A stretch of 6,097 bases of DNA, taken from assembly GCA_016763115.1 (NCBI GenBank), contig JAESUL010000226.1:1-6097 (forward strand). The letters are read 5' to 3'. This document shows, one piece after another, positions 4,419 to 6,097 of the stretch (its first letter is position 1; every line of letters starts with the position of its first letter). The notes below the pieces were generated by a model. It did no database searches, had not been told where the DNA came from, and saw only the letters and a program-made list of their open reading frames with translations. The position numbers and the translations under genes are program-made. The DNA comes from Phycisphaerales bacterium. GTDB taxonomy: Bacteria > Planctomycetota > Phycisphaerae > Phycisphaerales > UBA1924.

Positions 4419-6097
4419 AGTGAGTCTCCAATTCGCAGCGTGCGATTGCCGAATCTTGGGTCAATAATTTCGATTGTTTCATTCTCGATACGATCGGTGC
4501 GAATAATCCAATGATGCTCGGATCGCCCGCCATTGGCGGAGATCCCCCAGACCCGTGAAACCCGCTGCCCGGTGACGATTCGATCAACTTCGGCCGACAT
4601 CCGAATGACCACCGGGCGGATGGTGCGTTTGGATTGTGAATACGCCGTCGAGGTAGGCATCTCGCCCTCATTGATCATCGCAAAGCGGATCTCGTACAAC
4701 CCATTAGCGAGTTTGTTCACCTCTGGCCCCGCGACCTCGATCTGTGGGCGTGATTCAACCAACGAGACCACAAACGCGGTCTGTCCGGTGACGAGTTCTT
4801 CAAGCTGCCCCGCTGGCGGGTTGATCTTCGAGAGCGGGATAAATCCACCAATCTCAACCGGCCCAAGCGTTGGATGATCGAACGGCTCCCACTCGACAAA
4901 CCCATCGACCCCCGCGGACTCAAAGTACGCGAGCCATTTGGCATCCTCGCTCTTCGGTTTCTTCTTCGATTTCTCGTCTTTGACAGTTTCCGCTTCGGGC
5001 TCCTCTTCTGGGATTCGCTGAATCTCCACGCCTGCCTGGGCTGCAAACCCGACGATCATCTCAGGCGTCACCATGCTCATCATGGATTCATCAATCGCCT
5101 CGCCTGTTTCCGCTTCGTACGCCTCGACGAGTTCGTCGATGGTTTCCTGGCTGATGTCGCCGATCCCCGATGGGTGCAGCCCTGAATCGTCCTGCTCATC
5201 TGCTTCCTCTGTTGTCTCGGCATCATCTTCGGACGCATCGTCGTCTTTCTCGGGTTCGGGGCGGACCCAGACCGCGGTGGCAAAACTCGGCACTCCCATC
5301 TGGGCGTACATCCATGAATGAAAACTCCCCGCATCATCGCCCTTAGGAGCGGATTTCTGCCCGGTCGCTTCCTTATAGAGTTCGCTGGCGTGCTTGTACA
5401 AATCAACATCGCCCGCATCAATCCCCTTAGGGGCACGCCCGCTGGCGTCCTTGCCCTTGGAATCAGGCAGATTGACAAGATTGTCGTGTGATCCATAAGT
5501 GATGCTCATCACAATGTTGCGGTGACCTAGCACAAACTCGGCAAGTGCCGCGGATTCAGGCTCGGAGAGTTGGTACATGCCCGAATCCATTGCGTATTCG
5601 TCCCACCGGTGCATGAAGTTCTTGTTGAGATCAACCAATCCAAAGCCATCCTCGTTGATCAAACCATCCTCATCGTTATCGATGCCCTCGGTGTACAGCG
5701 TGAACACCGCGCGTTGCCCATCCTTTGTATCAGGCTTGATGTTCATCCTTGGATCATCTGGATCGCTCATGTGTGTCGCGGCGTCTTCGATGGGTGGCTC
5801 AAGCCTTCGCATCATGGTGATGTACCCATCGCCGTTGAGGTCGTCCGCGCCGTCTTCATTTGCTTGACGATCACGGTCATCGTCGGTGCTCCGGGCATTG
5901 CCGCGATAACCCATGGTCAACGAGTTCGTATTCCGCACCGCCCCATCGGGGTTCACCCGTGGGATAATGTAGATCGTCATCGAGTCGAGCACCTCGCGGT
6001 GCTCCTCAAGAATCAGCTTGGCCACGCCCAATGCTGTTTCTGTACCAATAAGATGACGCCCATCAATCCCCGCGGTGATCAACAATGCTGGCAGTTC
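4415..6097 (-). CDS. M14 carboxypeptidase-like protein lacking the canonical catalytic residues (5' end missing)
   Basis: The last 560 codons are visible; about 90 N-terminal residues, probably including a signal peptide, lie beyond the right edge. Numbering is from the first visible codon. It aligns along its length with the next gene's product, including NPDG (49-52), acidic loops (72-94, 140-150), DHP..EIGG (407-418) and a C-terminal beta domain. Every key M14 position differs. HxxE is DGRH (12-15), Arg is Lys in NKN (158-160), the third His is Gly202 with a His two residues on, and the catalytic Glu is Ala275 in FATAVW. It is probably not a standard carboxypeptidase; Asp12 and His15 might still bind metal. 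A very acidic insertion (about 279-387) containing a KSKKKPK patch is absent from the neighbour. Its TGA stop overlaps the neighbour's GTG start, which predicts coupled expression. TTG at 6085 is an internal codon, not the start. Confidence 0.85.
   Translation of the reverse strand, partial: ELPALLITAGIDGRHLIGTETALGVAKLILEEHREVLDSMTIYIIPRVNPDGAVRNTNSLTMGYRGNARSTDDDRDRQANEDGADDLNGDGYITMMRRLEPPIEDAATHMSDPDDPRMNIKPDTKDGQRAVFTLYTEGIDNDEDGLINEDGFGLVDLNKNFMHRWDEYAMDSGMYQLSEPESAALAEFVLGHRNIVMSITYGSHDNLVNLPDSKGKDASGRAPKGIDAGDVDLYKHASELYKEATGQKSAPKGDDAGSFHSWMYAQMGVPSFATAVWVRPEPEKDDDASEDDAETTEEADEQDDSGLHPSGIGDISQETIDELVEAYEAETGEAIDESMMSMVTPEMIVGFAAQAGVEIQRIPEEEPEAETVKDEKSKKKPKSEDAKWLAYFESAGVDGFVEWEPFDHPTLGPVEIGGFIPLSKINPPAGQLEELVTGQTAFVVSLVESRPQIEVAGPEVNKLANGLYEIRFAMINEGEMPTSTAYSQSKRTIRPVVIRMSAEVDRIVTGQRVSRVWGISANGGRSEHHWIIRTDRIENETIEIIDPRFGNRTLRIGDSL
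4426..4429 (-). promoter_or_regulatory. Ribosome binding site that fixes the GTG start of the active peptidase
   Basis: GGAG on the minus strand lies seven bases before the GTG at 4418. Together with the signal peptide that begins there, it supports a GTG start inside the 3' end of the preceding gene. The site lies within the coding sequence of that gene, as expected for translational coupling. Confidence 0.6.

Noticed and set aside
4527..4539. CCGCC-ATT-GGCGG hairpin near the end of the upstream gene
   Set aside because: It has only 5-bp arms within GC-rich coding DNA, with no T-tract or other signal.
5423..5433. CCCCTTAGGGG palindrome within the pseudopeptidase gene
   Set aside because: It is short, lies inside coding sequence, and is explained by Ala-Pro-Lys-Gly codons that recur nearby in the same protein.
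6083..6085. TTG as the start of the upstream M14-like protein
   Set aside because: The frame stays open to the window edge (GAA CTG CCA GCA before it), and these residues continue the conserved strand leading to the DGRH motif, so the true start lies outside.

Overview
All genes in this window read on the minus strand, so transcription runs from right to left. No taxonomic marker is present. The moderately high GC content, the secreted M14 carboxypeptidases carrying Asp/Gly-rich EF-hand-like insertions, and the adaptor-permease-ATPase exporter cassette suggest a Gram-negative, possibly planctomycete-like (Phycisphaerae-type) bacterium. That placement is an impression from gene families only.

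Right half (about 2649-6097): two consecutive M14-family zinc carboxypeptidase homologues whose reading frames overlap by 4 bp (GTGA). They share one architecture: an M14 fold, acidic calcium-binding-like loops inserted between the NPDG strand and the substrate-binding N-[RK]-N motif, a DHP/IGG segment, and a C-terminal beta-sandwich-like domain. The downstream protein (2649-4418) has a clear signal peptide and a complete set of catalytic residues: HGNE, NRN, SYH and NEL. The upstream protein (4415 to beyond 6097, 5' end missing) has changed all of these positions: DGRH replaces HxxE, Lys replaces the substrate-binding Arg, the third His is displaced, and Ala replaces the catalytic Glu. It also carries a large acidic insertion. 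The pair therefore looks like a pseudopeptidase translationally coupled to an active peptidase. This is the most interesting feature of the window.

Middle (2462-2648): a 187-bp intergenic region. It holds a perfect 7-bp-arm palindrome surrounding a TGC-TATCAT extended -10 candidate, followed by a strong Shine-Dalgarno sequence. It probably makes the exporter genes a separate, regulated transcription unit.

Left half (1-2461): a three-gene cassette encoding a periplasmic adaptor (HlyD/membrane-fusion type), a MacB/FtsX-type permease, and the first 38 codons of an ABC ATPase. Each junction is a 4-bp ATGA overlap. The order matches DevBCA-type exporters, which are tripartite ABC efflux systems working with an outer-membrane channel. 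The substrate cannot be told from sequence. No RNA genes, mobile elements or CRISPR arrays were seen.
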